DNA of 64,000 nucleotides from Kutzneria sp. 744 (GCF_000568255.1 NZ_KK037166.1:10849897-10913896), one strand, 5' to 3'. Counted from the first letter of the stretch, positions 19,877-32,700 are shown. Notes: generated by a model not told the origin, from the letters alone. Translations and numbers: made by a program.

Positions 19877-20659
19877 TTGAACAGCAGCATTGTTGACCCC
19901 ACCCTGCACCAATCTCTACGCGCTCTGAGGTTGTCGGGGATGCTGGACACCCTCGACGCCCGCTTGGCCCAAGCCCGCGGCGGAGAACTGGGCCACCTGG
20001 ACTTCCTTCAAGTCCTCTGCGACGACGAGATCACCCGCCGCGAGGCCCACGCGATCGCCCGCCGTGTCCGCCGGGCCCACTTCGACGAGCAGGCCACCCT
20101 GGAGGAGTTCGACTTCACCGCGTCCCCGAAACTGCCCGCCGCCCAGATCCGCGACCTCGCCGCGCTGCGGTGGCTGCAGGCCGGCGAGTCAGTGATCTTG
20201 TTCGGGCCGGTCGGTGTCGGGAAGAGCCATGTCGCACAAGCGTTGGGGCATCTGGCGATCCGCCGGGGCGCCGACGTCCGGTTCACCAAGACCAGCAAAG
20301 CGTTGGCCGACCTGGCCGGCGGGCACGCCGACCACACCTGGGCGCGCCGCCTGCGTGAGTACGCTCGCCCGTCGCTGCTGATCCTGGACGACTTCGCCAT
20401 GCGGGAGTTGACCGCGCCGCAGGCCGACGACCTCTACGAGCTGATCTCCGAACGTGCCACCGGCGGGGCGTCCATGGTGCTGACGTCCAACCGGCAGCCG
20501 GCTGACTGGTATCCGTTGTTTCCCAACCCGGTGGTGGCCGAGTCACTGCTCGACCGGCTCATCAACTCCAGCCATCAGGTCTTCATGAACGGGCCCAGCT
20601 ACCGCCCCAAGAAGCGGCCGGGCAGAGCCGCCACCACCCCGGCGAAGCCGAGCGAATAG
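19877..20659 (+). CDS. istB: IS21-family helper ATPase IstB
   Basis: A 260-residue AAA+ ATPase related to DnaC that activates and targets IstA. It has Walker A GPVGVGKSHVAQAL (~residues 114-122), Walker B LLILDDFAM, and the arginine-finger/sensor region VLTSNRQPADW. ATG-proximal GGAGAAACCC precedes the TTG start at 19877. The gene follows istA by 57 bases. Bases 20089-20730, which include residues ~72 to the end, are repeated exactly at 21496-22137. Confidence 0.95.
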   Translation: MNSSIVDPTLHQSLRALRLSGMLDTLDARLAQARGGELGHLDFLQVLCDDEITRREAHAIARRVRRAHFDEQATLEEFDFTASPKLPAAQIRDLAALRWLQAGESVILFGPVGVGKSHVAQALGHLAIRRGADVRFTKTSKALADLAGGHADHTWARRLREYARPSLLILDDFAMRELTAPQADDLYELISERATGGASMVLTSNRQPADWYPLFPNPVVAESLLDRLINSSHQVFMNGPSYRPKKRPGRAATTPAKPSE

Positions 20660-20681
20660 AGTCACACCACGGACCAGCCCT

Positions 20682-20730
20682 CTGGTGGATTCCGTGAGCC
20701 GAGCTCTGGTGGATTAGCTGAGCGTCGACA
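20682..20730 (-). repeat. IS21 right terminal repeats of the intact copy
   Basis: Inverted copies of the 17-bp terminal repeat at 20682-20698 and 20706-20722, then the end TGTCGACGCTCA read inward (to 20730). The same set recurs at 22089-22137 at the end of the partial copy. Confidence 0.85.
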
Positions 20731-20836
20731 ACGAGGCGAAGCAGTAGGCCAACCCGATGTCAGCGCGGAGGCGACATCGCTGACACATCCGGCCGTGGCC
20801 ACCAAGCCGAATCCACTGACATCGCGCGTCGCCTAC

Positions 20837-21495
20837 CTACTGGCACGCGATGGCGTTTCCCTGGTCAACGAGGTAGTCCGCCCACGGGCAGCCCGACACG
20901 TGCGGGCAGCTGTCGATCTTCGCGTTGCAGTTGCGACATAGCACGCCTCTGACCAGGCCATTTCGGTGGTCGTGATCGACCGCGGCCGCCAGCCCACGGC
21001 CGCAGGCGTGGCAGGCCGTGCCGAACCGCTCGGCCAGCTGGATGCGGATCCGACCGAGCGGGGTGGCCGGGTTGTGGTGCGCTGGCCACGTCGTGCGCGC
21101 CTCGGCGCTGGGGCAGCGCTCGGCCGGCGGCACGAGTTCGGCCGGCGGCACGAGTTCGGGCGCGGTGACGGTGTCGGTCAGCGTGAACGTCCACCGCACC
21201 GTTCGCCACACCGAGCCCGCCGGCAGCTCGGAGCTGCTGACCAGCGGCGCCTGGACGCGGTAGGCGGCGCCGTCGGTCCACCAGTAGCACCACTGCTCGT
21301 GGCCGAACCGGCCCTGCTCCGCCGGGCGCGGTCGGCGCCGTGGGTTTTCTCCGCAGACCAGTGTCTCGTCCACCCGCAGGTGCCAGCGGCCGTCGTCGCC
21401 GAGCACGGCCATCGCCTCGGTCAGCCCGTCCAGCGTGCCCGGGTAGCGCCACGCGCACGGGCGCTGGGCCAGTTCGGAACAACGACAGGTCTCGG
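20837..21495 (-). pseudogene. Recombination endonuclease VII-like gene, 5'-truncated
   Basis: Minus-strand reading frame with the endonuclease VII zinc/HNH signature. CHACGRG and CRNCNAK supply the zinc cysteines and VDHDHRNG the catalytic histidines, near the C-terminus. An ATG at 21412 would give 191 residues. Coding-like sequence in the same frame continues upstream (CRCSELAQRPCAWRYPGTLD) to the junction with the partial IS copy at 21495/21496, so the original start has been cut off. Such HNH nucleases are common in actinophages and mobile DNA. It is a passenger of the composite element and may not be expressed. Confidence 0.75.
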
Positions 21496-22066
21496 GCAGG
21501 CCACCCTGGAGGAGTTCGACTTCACCGCGTCCCCGAAACTGCCCGCCGCCCAGATCCGCGACCTCGCCGCGCTGCGGTGGCTGCAGGCCGGCGAGTCAGT
21601 GATCTTGTTCGGGCCGGTCGGTGTCGGGAAGAGCCATGTCGCACAAGCGTTGGGGCATCTGGCGATCCGCCGGGGCGCCGACGTCCGGTTCACCAAGACC
21701 AGCAAAGCGTTGGCCGACCTGGCCGGCGGGCACGCCGACCACACCTGGGCGCGCCGCCTGCGTGAGTACGCTCGCCCGTCGCTGCTGATCCTGGACGACT
21801 TCGCCATGCGGGAGTTGACCGCGCCGCAGGCCGACGACCTCTACGAGCTGATCTCCGAACGTGCCACCGGCGGGGCGTCCATGGTGCTGACGTCCAACCG
21901 GCAGCCGGCTGACTGGTATCCGTTGTTTCCCAACCCGGTGGTGGCCGAGTCACTGCTCGACCGGCTCATCAACTCCAGCCATCAGGTCTTCATGAACGGG
22001 CCCAGCTACCGCCCCAAGAAGCGGCCGGGCAGAGCCGCCACCACCCCGGCGAAGCCGAGCGAATAG
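21496..22066 (+). pseudogene. Partial duplicate of istB
   Basis: An exact repeat of bases 20089-20659, that is the last ~190 codons of istB including Walker A and Walker B, followed by the same right IS end to 22137. The N-terminal ~70 codons are missing. A longer open frame (from 20966) that reads antisense through the endonuclease gene into this fragment is an accidental fusion and probably not a real gene. Confidence 0.9.
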
Positions 22067-22142
22067 AGTCACACCACGGACCAGCCCTCTGGTGGATTCC
22101 GTGAGCCGAGCTCTGGTGGATTAGCTGAGCGTCGACAGGATA

Positions 22143-22364
22143 CGCGACGGCGGCGCCTGGGGCGGTCGGGCCGACGGCTTTGTCGGCGCCTACTCGTGCG
22201 ACCGCGACAACGAGTACGTCCTCGTTCCCCAGACAGCGACCGAGTCGGTTGACAAGTCGAAGCTCACGTGGGCAGTTCGGGTCGGCGACCTCCAGAATCC
22301 CGATTCCGTCCTGCCGCCCCCGGCAACGGTGGCCGTCGCCGTCGCATACTTCGCCGCACGTTGA
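22143..22364 (+). pseudogene. 3' end of the gene split by the IS21 composite
   Basis: 73 codons plus TGA (RDGGAWGGRADGFVGAYS to VAVAVAYFAAR). They continue the frame that stops at 18010 when the element and one GGATA copy are removed. It is the C-terminal domain of the interrupted secreted protein and has no own start or ribosome site. After the stop, bases 22365-22559 show nothing I recognise. Confidence 0.85.
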
Positions 22365-22559
22365 GCGACTGACGATCACACGGCTGGAGAGCTCATTCCG
22401 GACTGTATTCCTTGGAGACCTTGTGTGTGAAGAGAATTGCTGTGCTGGCTAACAGGTGCTGACGCGTGATGGCGTGCCGTCGGGGAGGATCCCTCTCCTG
22501 TGGCGGTCCGATTGGCATGCCTTGCTGGCGGTCAGGTGGCCTGCCTGGAGGTGGTTGCC

Positions 22560-22970
22560 AGCACACGCACCATCCAAATGACGCCGGCACAGGTGGGTCT
22601 GCTGCACGGATTGGTGACATCTGAGTTGGCTTGCTGTGACGGCGTCGCCGGTTGCGTGGTGCACACCGACCGCGGATCGCAATTTCGATCAAGAAAGTTC
22701 GTCCGCGCGCTCGTGCGTCACGGCCTGACTGGCTCGATGGGCCGGGTCGGCGCCGCGGGCGACAACGCCGCGATGGAAAGCTTCTTCGCGTTGCTACAGA
22801 ACAACGTTCTCAACCGGCGCACCTGGTCCACCCGCACCGAACTGCGGACCGCGATCGTGGCCTGGATCGAACGCACTTACCACCGCCGCAGACGCCAAGC
22901 CGCCCTCAGCCGGTTGACCCCCATCGAATACGAAGCAATCATGACCACGTCAGCCAGCCAGGCTGCGTGA
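22560..22970 (+). pseudogene. IS3-family transposase (OrfB) C-terminal fragment
   Basis: The frame carries the end of an IS3-type integrase core: VVHTDRGSQFRSRKFVRALV with the second catalytic D, then GRVGAAGDNAAMESFFALLQ with the catalytic E, then TELRTAIVAWIERTYHRRRR. The N-terminal half including the first catalytic D and OrfA are absent, and upstream sequence has no family resemblance. It is a remnant and cannot be active. Confidence 0.85.
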
Positions 22971-23066
22971 CTACCACTGTCACCTACTCGTGCAGCAGAC
23001 CCAGATTCTCGCTCGGATCTCGGCGTCGGCAGTCATGCGAATGTTATTTCGACACTCGAATGTGAG

Positions 23067-23555
23067 TCAGCGGATCGCGTCGTGTACTAACCGGGAGACG
23101 GCGGCTTGCTGGTCCTTGGTCGGAATCGGCAACACGTTGGTCGATGTTGAGGAACCCTCAGGTACTAGGAATCGAACGTTCGGATGCTGTGAGGCAACCT
23201 GGTTGGCGGCGGTCGCCGCCGCCTGGTCGATGGTGACCACGACGTTGCAGCGTCGTTGCAGAAGCGTTGCCACGTAAGGAGAGTCACTGGCCGCGGTGTT
23301 GGGCTCGGCCATGGCGAGGTAGGACACCTTGATGCGGGTCTGGGTGGACACATCCTGCAGGCCGGCCCAGACTGGCTGGGCCGCCGGCGAGGCCAGGCCC
23401 GACGGCCCAGTCAGCAGGCAGGCCTGGAAGTCCTGGTACACCACGGCTCGTGACGGCGGCAGCTCGCGGTCCGAAAAGGACAGCCACAGCGCCACCCCGA
23501 CGCCGGCCGTGGCCACAACCACCGCGGCGATCAGCAACCACCGATTACGGCGCAT
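23067..23555 (-). CDS. Small exported periplasmic-binding-like protein
   Basis: A 162-residue protein with an N-terminal membrane anchor (RNRWLLIAAVVVATAGVGVAL) and an extracytoplasmic domain. The order VVYQDFQACLLTG, then IKVSYLAMAEP, then YVATLLQRRCNVVVTIDQAAA, then ASQHPNVRFLVPEG resembles the first lobe of BMP/PnrA-type or LacI-type periplasmic-binding domains; two cysteines could pair. At 162 residues it is half the normal size, so it is either one lobe only or a distinct small family. It lies divergently next to the intact Rhs gene, with about 200 bases between them, suggesting shared control. Function unknown. Confidence 0.55.
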   Translation of the reverse strand: MRRNRWLLIAAVVVATAGVGVALWLSFSDRELPPSRAVVYQDFQACLLTGPSGLASPAAQPVWAGLQDVSTQTRIKVSYLAMAEPNTAASDSPYVATLLQRRCNVVVTIDQAAATAANQVASQHPNVRFLVPEGSSTSTNVLPIPTKDQQAAVSRLVHDAIR

Positions 23556-23755
23556 GTCTACCCCCTTCGAACCGCCATCAGCCTGCCAGGTGCACCGGCG
23601 ACTCCGCCATCGATGCCCGAAAAGTGCGGGTCCGTACGATTAGTGGGGCTCTCGCTGGTCAGCGGGCGAGCATTGGGCCGTTCGGCGGATGTTCGTGACC
23701 TCGACTTGCCATCTACCTTGACCAACATTTGGGGGGTTCGTTCAGGGGGGACGAA

Positions 23756-26700
23756 GTGCGTCTAGATCCGCGTGTCCAGATCAGACCGACTCGTCGGCGA
23801 GTGCTCAGGGCGATCACCCTGTCAGCGTTGGTCATACTGACGCTCGGGTTATCGACAGAGTCGGCCAGTGCCGCCGAGCTGGCGCTACCGGCGATCAATC
23901 TGCCGTCGCCGATGGATGTGTTGTCCTGGCTGGCGTCGCCGTCTTGGGGGAATCTGCCCAAGCAGCAGGGCGGCACCGCGGACGGCAAGAGCCACCAGGT
24001 ACCGGCTTCGGCGACCCGCGCCGGTCGCGGGATTGGCAAGGCGCCCGGCAAGGGCGTCGGCGAGTTGCCGCCCGAGCATCCGCCCAGCCACCCAACCATC
24101 GTCGGCGCGTCCACGAAGCCGGCGGCCAGGGCGGTGGCCGGCTTCAATGCCCAGACCAGCCACCGGAACGCGGCGAAGTCCTCGGCGACAATGAGCTGGT
24201 TCAGCAACGCCGACGGCACCGTCACCAAGAAGTACACCCAGGAGCCGTCCAACTACCGGGACGGCCATGGCGACTGGCAGCCGATCGACACCATGGTCGC
24301 GCTCGGCGGCGACAAGCGCTGGCACGAGAAGGCGAACTCACTCGGTGTCGACTTCGCCCCGCAGGCCAACGATGCCACGCTGGCGTCGTTCGCAGTGGAC
24401 GCCAAGCACGGCATTTCCTACGGCCTGCAGGGCGCCGTGCCGGTGACGCCGAAGGTGTCCGGCCAACATGTCACCTACCCCGGAATTCTGGCCAACACCG
24501 ACCTGACGGTGACCCCGACGCCGACGGGGCTCAAGGAGTCCGTCGTCCTGCGAACCTCGTCAGCCGGCTCGTCTTGGACCTTCCCGTTGCATCTCAACGG
24601 GTTGACGCCGAAGCTGGCCAAGGACGGCTCGGTCAGCCTGGTCGACTCCGCCGGCAAGGAGATGCAGCGCATCCCTCGGGCCTACGCGTTCGACTCCAAG
24701 GTCGACCCGGCGTCCGGCGACCCGGCCACCACTTACCAGATCAAGTACGAACTGGTCGACGCGCATGGCACGCCGGCGCTCAAGATCAGCCTCGACCCCA
24801 AGTGGCTGGCCGACCCGCACCGGGTGTTCCCGGTCACCGTAGACCCGACCTTCACCCTGACGCCCAACACGACCTACGTCGAGTCGGACAGCCCCGGCGA
24901 CCACTCGATGGAACAGACCATCAAGATCGGTTCCTACGACGGCAGCGTCGCCGCCCGGTCGCTGCTGTCCTTCCCGAGCGACATCGACGGGTCCGGGATC
25001 AAGATCGACGCAGCCACCCTCAACCTGTTCGACACCTGGGCCTCCAGCTGCACGCCGGAAGACTTTGGGGTCAACGAGCCGAACGACTGGTGGGACCCGA
25101 AGTCGGTGTCGTGGCCGGGCCCCGGCATCGGCACCTCGATGGACGGGCAGTTCAAGCCGCCGAACGTGCCGAACGCCTGCACGAACACCAAGGCCAACCG
25201 GGAGGTCGGCGACTGGGTCAGCGTGCCTCTGTCGCCGGAGTTCGCGCAGACCTGGGCCAACGGCGGCGACGACCTCGGCCTGCTGGTCGCCGCCATCGAG
25301 AACGACAGCCTGCACTGGAAGCAGTTCGACTCGGCCAACATGTACGGCTTCCAGCCGACGCTATGGCTGACCACCGAGGGTGATGTGCCGCCGCAGATCG
25401 ACTCGATGTGGCCGGCCAACGGGCAGACCATGCAGACCCTCACGCCGTGGCTGTTCGCAGCCGGGCACGACGTCGACACCTCCGCCGATTCGTTGCAGTA
25501 CCAGTTCCAGATCTGGCAGGACGCCAACACCAAGGTGGCGGACTCGGGCCCGATCGACGACGACTACTGGACGGTACCGGCCGGCAAACTGACCTACGGG
25601 CAGTCCTATTTTTGGACGGTCCAGACCCTTGATGGCACCTACTCCTCGAACGTGTTGGCCTGGAACCAGATCAACATCCAGGTGCCGCAGCCGGCGATCA
25701 CCTCGTCTTTGTCCCAGAACAGTTCCGCGCAGGGCTTCGACCCGAGCATCCAGAACTACACCACCAGCGCCACCGACGTCACCGTGCCGACGCCGGGACC
25801 GTCGCTGTCGGTGGTGCGGGACTACAACTCCCGCGATCCGCGGCGCACCGGCGGGTTCGGCGTCGGCTGGTCGGGCCTGTTCGACACCAAAGCGACCGAG
25901 CGCACCGACCCGTACGACCACAGTCACGTCAACAGCGTCAACGTGACCTATCCCGATGGCTCGGAGGTGGGCTACGGCAAGAACTCCGACGGCACCTACT
26001 CGCCGTCGCCCGGTCGGTTCGCTACCTTCAAGTCGATCACCAACGGCTACAGCCTCACCGACAAGAACGACACCACCTACACGTTCACGCAGAATCTCGG
26101 GGCCGGCACCTACGGCGTATCGTCCATTTCGGACGCCAACGGCCGGACCGAGACCTTCACCTGGGTCAACAACCAGATCACCGCCGTCACCTCCGCGGTG
26201 TCCGGCCGGTCCCTGCACGTCACCTGGAACACCCCAGCCGGCGCTACCTCGCCGCACGTGGCCGCCGTCGCCACCGACCCGGTGACGTCCGGGCAGTCGG
26301 CGAGCGCCCTGACCTGGACCTACTCCTACCAAGGCGACCAGCTCTCCTCGGTTTGCCCGCCCGGCGCCAGCACCGCGTGCACCAGGTACGGCTACGACAG
26401 CGGATCCCAGTACCAGAACCAGGTTCTCGACCAGGGACCGCACTCGTTCTGGCCGCTGGCCGAGACCTCCGGCACCACGGCCAACAGCGGCGTGCTGATC
26501 AACGAGGGCGCGGACAACGGCACCTATGCCAACGTCAACCTCGGCCAGCCCGGGCCGCTGCCGGGTTCCTCGGCCACCAGCGCGGGATTCAACGGCACGT
26601 CGTCGTACGTGCAACTGTCCAAGGACATGACCGCCGGGTCATTCCAGACGCTTTCCCTGTGGTTCAAGACAACTGCCGTCAACGGCGTGCTGTACTCGTC

Positions 26701-29700
26701 AAGCTCGCTGCCGATCACCAACAACACCACGACCGGCTTCTACACGCCGGGCCTCTACGTCGGCTCGGACGGCAAGCTGCTCGGTCAGTTCTGGACCGGA
26801 GACGCCACCAACCCGTTGAAGACCGCGAACCCGGTCAATGACGGCAACTGGCACCATGTGCTGATCTCGTCGCTGTCTGCCGCGCAGGCCATGTACCTCG
26901 ACGGTGGCTTCGTCGGGCAGGCCGCCGGCGCGCTCGCGGTTCCGCTGCAGCGCTTCAACTACATCGGCGCCGGTTTCCTCGGCGGCGCCTGGCCGGACGA
27001 GGCGAACCAGGGAAAGGACAATAACACCGGCTACGCCAGCTACTTCAACGGGTCGATCGCCGACGTCGCCTTCTACGACACCGCGCTGGACTACCACCAG
27101 ATCATCGACCAGTACCAGGCGGCCAAGTACCCGGCGAGCCTACTGTCCCAGATCACCCAGCCCTCGGGCGCGGTGTCGGCGAAGATCTCCTACGACCCGG
27201 TGTCGGCGGCCGTCCGCCAGGTCACCGACGCCAACAACGGGGTGTGGCAGGTCGCCGCGCCGGTCGTGCACGGCACCGGCCAGTTCCTCCGGCAGACCAT
27301 CATCGGCGACAATCCCACCGCCTACTACCGATTGATGGAAACCCCGGGCAGCACGAAGGCACGCAGCGAGGTCACCTACCAGGCGGGCACGTACTCGTCC
27401 GGCGTGACGCTCGGCGTTGACGACGCCTACCAGGACGGCGGCACCGCCGCGCAGTTCGACGGCAAAGGCTCATCGGTCGAACTACCAGCGTCGACGATCA
27501 CCTCGGCGACTGACGGGCTGTCCATCGAACTGTGGTTTCGTACCACGAAGCGAAACGAGATCCTAGTCGGCGACACCACGACACCGGGGCAGAATTGTGC
27601 GGTGGGCCAGGCCTGCCTGCCAGTGCTGTGGGTCGGTTCCGACGGCAAGCTCTACGGCAGCCTGCCCGCCTCCGGGCAGCCGCAGCTGAGCTCGGCCAAC
27701 ACCGTCGACAACGGTTTCTGGCACTACGTCATGCTGACCGGCTCGGCCACCAGCCAGACCTTGTACGAGGACCTGAACACCCCAGTGACCGCGGCCAGCG
27801 GTGCGCTGGCGACCGGCGGCAACACCCACCTCCTGCTCGGCAGCGGCACGGCCGGTGCCGGATGGCACGGCCTCACCGACATGGCGGTGTTGCCGACGGA
27901 CGGCGCCATGGGCGACGTTGCCTTCTACCACAAGGCATTCACCAAGGACGACGTCAAGCGGCACACCGACGCCATCTCCAACTCCAAGGGCATCCGGCCC
28001 GACGTCAACGTCTACGTGACCGATCCGGGTGGCAAGTACATCTACTACCGGTTCGATCCGGTCTACGGCAACCGGAAGATCGCCACCACCGACAACCTCA
28101 CGGGGGCGTTCACCACCGTCACCTACAACTACGACACGTCGGGCTTCCTGAACAAGGTCACTGACGCCAACGGCATCGCCGCCACGACCGGGCACGACGT
28201 GCGCGGCAACACCGTGTCCCAGACCACCTGCCAGGACCAGGCGGCGAACAAGTGCTCGACGGCGTACTACACCTACTATCCGGACGACACAACCAAACAA
28301 CTGACCACCACGGACGCCCGCAACGACGTGCTGCTGACCGTGCGGGACGGCCGGTCGTCCAGCGCCACCGATCCGACGTACCTCACGACGTACGGCTATG
28401 ACGCCAAGGGCAACAAGACCACGGTGACGACGCCGCCGGTACCGGGCTTCCCGAACGGCCGCACGACGACAATCACCTACAGCGACGGCACTTCCGCCTA
28501 TCCGGCGGCCGACGGCGGCAGCGTGCCGGCGGGCATGCCCGTGAAGACCGTGTCACCCGGCGGTGCCAGCAACTCGGTGTCCTATTTGCACGATGGCGAC
28601 GTTGCCAGCACCACCAACGCCGACGGCCTGGTCACGAAGTTCGGCTACGACGGTATCGGGCGGGCCGCCAGCCAAACCGTGGTCTCGGACAGCTATCCCA
28701 GCGGACTGACCACAACCTATGGCTACGACGCGCACAACCACGTCACCACCCAGACCGACCCGACCGCCACCAACCGGGTCACCGGCGCGCGACACACCGC
28801 CGTGACCACCAGCCTGTACGACCCTGACGGCAACCTCACCTCACAAACGGTCGCCGACTCGACCGGCGGCGACGCCTCCCGGACCGTCGGTTCGACGTAC
28901 AACTCGCTGGACCAGAAGACATCCACTACAGATGCCAACGGCAAGACCACCAAGTACGGGTACGACGTCTACGGCAACAAGACGTCCCAGATCGACCCGG
29001 CCGGCACCGAGACGGACTGGACCTACGACGCCGCCGGTCACCAGCTGACCCAGTCCATCCAGTACAACGGCAGCCCGCTCAACCCGCAGCCGGTCAAGAC
29101 GCTTACCGAGGCCTCGCGGGCCTACGACCCGGGCGGCCGGCTAGCCTCGGTCACCGACTCGATGGGCATCACCACGTCGTACACGTACCTGGACAACAAC
29201 CTGACCGCGACAGTCACCAAGGCTGATGTCAACGGCCAGAACAAGTTCCAGGTGGAGTCCGACTCCTACGACAACGCGGGCAACCTGACCAGCAAGACCA
29301 CCAACAACGGCGCGACCATGGTGACGTCCACTGTGGATGCCGCCGACCGGACGACCACCACGACGGTCGATCCGACCGGTGTCGACCGGACCACCACGCT
29401 GTCCTACACCCCGGATGACAAGCCGGCCACCACCACGCAGACCGACTCGGCTGGCTTCGACCGCACGGTCAACGCGAGCTACGACCCGATGGGCAACGTC
29501 GTCTCGGAGAGTCTGTACGGGGACAGCAAGGGGCATCCGGTCGGCTGGTGGCCGCTCAATCAGACCGCCGGCGCCACCGTCCCCGACGCATCTGGTTCCG
29601 GAAATACCGGCTCCGCAACGAATGTCACTTGGACGGACGGGGCGGCGAAGTTCGACGGCAGTGCCTCGAAGATCACCACCAACGGCCCGGCAGTGAACAC

Positions 29701-32700
29701 GACGTCCGGCTACAGCGTGTCCGCGTGGGTGTCGCTGGACAAGCTCGACAACTACTACACGGCGGTCGCGCAGGGCGGCGGCAACGCCGCCAGCTTTTAC
29801 CTCCAATATTCCCCCGCTTTCCACAACTGGGCGTTCGTCAGCCCCAGTTCGGATAGCGGCAGCGCGAGTGCATACCCGGCAGCCCACGACAGTCAGGCGC
29901 CAAACAAGGGCACGTGGACCCATCTCGTCGGGATCTTCGACGACCGGACCAACACGATGAGCCTGTACGTCGACAACCGCTTGGCAGGCACGGCGCCGAA
30001 CTCCACACCCTGGACCGGAAATGGGCCACTGACGATCGGTGCGGCACAGACCTCCGGCGGGGCCGCGAGCAACTGGTTGCCCGGGGAGGTCAGCGATGTT
30101 CAGGTCTACTCACGCGCACTGACCGCAAGCGACGTGCAGACATTGTTCACAGCGGGTCGAGACAAAGGCACTGTCGCCTCCACGCCGTCGGTCAATGTCA
30201 GCCGCGCCCTGGACCAGCGCGGCCTGCCCAAGACCCAGACAGACGCGAACGGCAAGGTCACCAGCTACTCCTACGACGAGGCAGGGCATCTGTCGGTCAC
30301 CACCGCACCGACGGTGTCGACAGAGGTCAATGGCGGCAGCCCGACCCAAGCGCACCCAGTGGCATCCGCCGGCTACAACACCTTCGGCGAGGCGACCGAG
30401 CAGCAGGACGCCAACGGCAATGTGGACACCACGGTCTACGACGCCGACGGCCAACCGGTCTCGATCACCCAGCCGAACTACACCCCGCCCGGCGCGTCTG
30501 CGCCGATCACCGCCGTCACCGTGAACAGCTACGACGCGGCGGGCAACCTGGCCGACGTCACGGATCCCTTGAACCACAAGGTCTCCTACCTCTATGACCA
30601 GCTCGGCGACCGGGTCCGTGCGACCCAGCCCAACGGCGCCAAGACCGAGTCGGTCTACGACACCAACGGCCAGTTGCTGCAACAAACCGACCCGACCGGG
30701 GCGCAGACGCAGGCCACCTACGACGTGCTCGGCCGTCAGCTGACCTCGACCGTGCTGGAGCGCTACCCGAGCGCCGTCACCGCGACGACCACCAACTCCT
30801 ACACGGCATCGGCGATCAACCCCAACGGCGCCTTCCTCGCGTCCACGACATCGCCCTCTGGCGCGACCATCACCTACGGCTACGACAATGTGGGCGAGAA
30901 GACCTCCGTCAAGGACGGAGCGGGCAACGTCAACTCCTTCGGCTACGACTTCGTCGGACGACAGCAGTCCACCACCATGGCTGACAAGTCGAAAGGCACC
31001 ACGACGTTCGACGCCGCCGGAAACCCGATCGGTGCTGATCTATTCGACGCCAACGGAACCAAGCTCGCATCGGTGACCGCCGGCTACGACGGCGACGGCA
31101 ACAAGCTGACCGACACCGACGCCCGTGGCACCACGGTGCGGCGCAGCTACGATGCACTCGGCCGGCTCGCCCAGGCGACCCAGCCGGTATCGGCGACCTC
31201 TTCGATCACCACGTCGTTCGGCTACGACGCCGCCGGCAACCGCACCAGGGTGACCGACGGCCGGGGCAACTCCTGGATCAGCGCCTACAACACATGGAAC
31301 CGACAGGAATCCACGCTTGAACCGGCCACCGCGCGATACACCACCGACGCCGATCGCCGCAGCACCACTGGTTATGACGCCGACGGGCGGCCGACGCGGA
31401 CGACCGAACCCGGCGGCGTGACTATCGCCGCTGGCTATGACGTCAACGGAAACATGGTGACCCGAACGGGAACCGGAGGTGACGCTCCGACCGCCAACAT
31501 CACGATCGGCTACGACCTCGACGGCCGAGTCACCTCGGCGAAGACCGATGCGATCGGCACCGGCGCGGCCGCGACCAACGAGACGTTCGGCTACAACGAC
31601 CGCGGCAGCCTGCTGACCGCGACGGGATCGGCTGGCTCGTCGTCATTCGGATACACAGTGGATGGTCTGACCGCCAGCCGCTCCGATGCGGCCGGCAGCA
31701 CCTTGTACAGCTACGACACCGCAGACCGGCTCGCGACCGTGACCGATGCCGCCACCGGAACCAAGGTCGGCTACAGCTATAACACGCTCAACCAGGTCTC
31801 GCAGATCACCTACGGCAGCAACGGTAACGTGCGGACCTTCGGCTACGACGGGCAACACCGCCTGGCCAGCGACACCCTCGCCACCGCCAGCAAGACGACC
31901 ATCGCGTCGATCGGCTACGGCTACGACCCGAACGGCAACCTAACCTCTAAGAACACCAACGGGTTCGGCAACGCCGCGGCCAATACCTACACCTACGACC
32001 TGGCGAACCGCCTGAGCGCGTGGACGGTCGGTGGCACCTCCACCAACTACGGCTATGACGCTTCTGGCAACCGTACCCAGGCCGGCGCGAACGTCTACAC
32101 CTACGACGCCCGCGACGAACTGACCTCCGACGGCACAACGAATTACAGCTACTCCGCTCGGGGAACACTCAGTCAGCAAGGGACCACTGCCGTCACGTTC
32201 GACGCGTTCGGGCAGATGGCCACCCACGGCAACCAGAAGTACACCTACGACGGTCTGGGTCGGGCCCTAAGCAGCGGCACCGACACCTTCTCCTACGCCG
32301 GCGACAACACCACGCCGTCGTCGGACGGCCACAACGTCTACACGTATGACCCGTCCGGCAAGGTGATCGGCATCGGTAGCGGCACGCCAGGCACTGGCCT
32401 TCTGGCGTTCATCGACTTACACAACGACGTCGTCGGCGAATTCAGTGCGGCCGCGACGACGCTTTCCGGTTCGACCACCTACGACCCGCTCGGTAACGCG
32501 CAGCCAGGGGCCAATCTGACCGGCAAACTCGGTTACCAGTCGGGGTGGACCGACCCGGCGACCGGCAAGGTCGACATGGCGGCCCGCTGGTACAACCCGA
32601 AGGCCGGCCAGTTCGCCAGCAAGGACACCGCGCCGCCGGACCCGGCGGTGAATCCCAACTCCGCCAACTCGTTCGGCTACGTCGACGGCGATCCACTGAC

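Larger units (their letters stand above)
18011..22137 (+). mobile_element. IS21-family composite element with endonuclease VII-like passenger
   Basis: This 4127-bp unit consists of an intact IS21-like IS (18011-20730, istA and istB), a 765-bp passenger (20731-21495) and a 642-bp partial copy of the same IS (21496-22137, identical to 20089-20730). The outer ends begin TGTCGGCGCTCA and, inward from the right, TGTCGACGCTCA. GGATA flanks the whole unit at 18006-18010 and 22138-22142. Deleting the unit plus one GGATA joins codon ATA to CGC and restores a continuous reading frame (KCRI|RDGGAW). The whole composite therefore appears to have inserted as one piece. Confidence 0.9.

Noticed and set aside
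20966-22066. 366-codon + frame covering antisense of the endonuclease gene and the istB fragment
   Set aside because: The first half is an arginine/glycine-rich antisense reading of a recognisable gene; only 21496-22066 matches istB. It is an accidental fusion.
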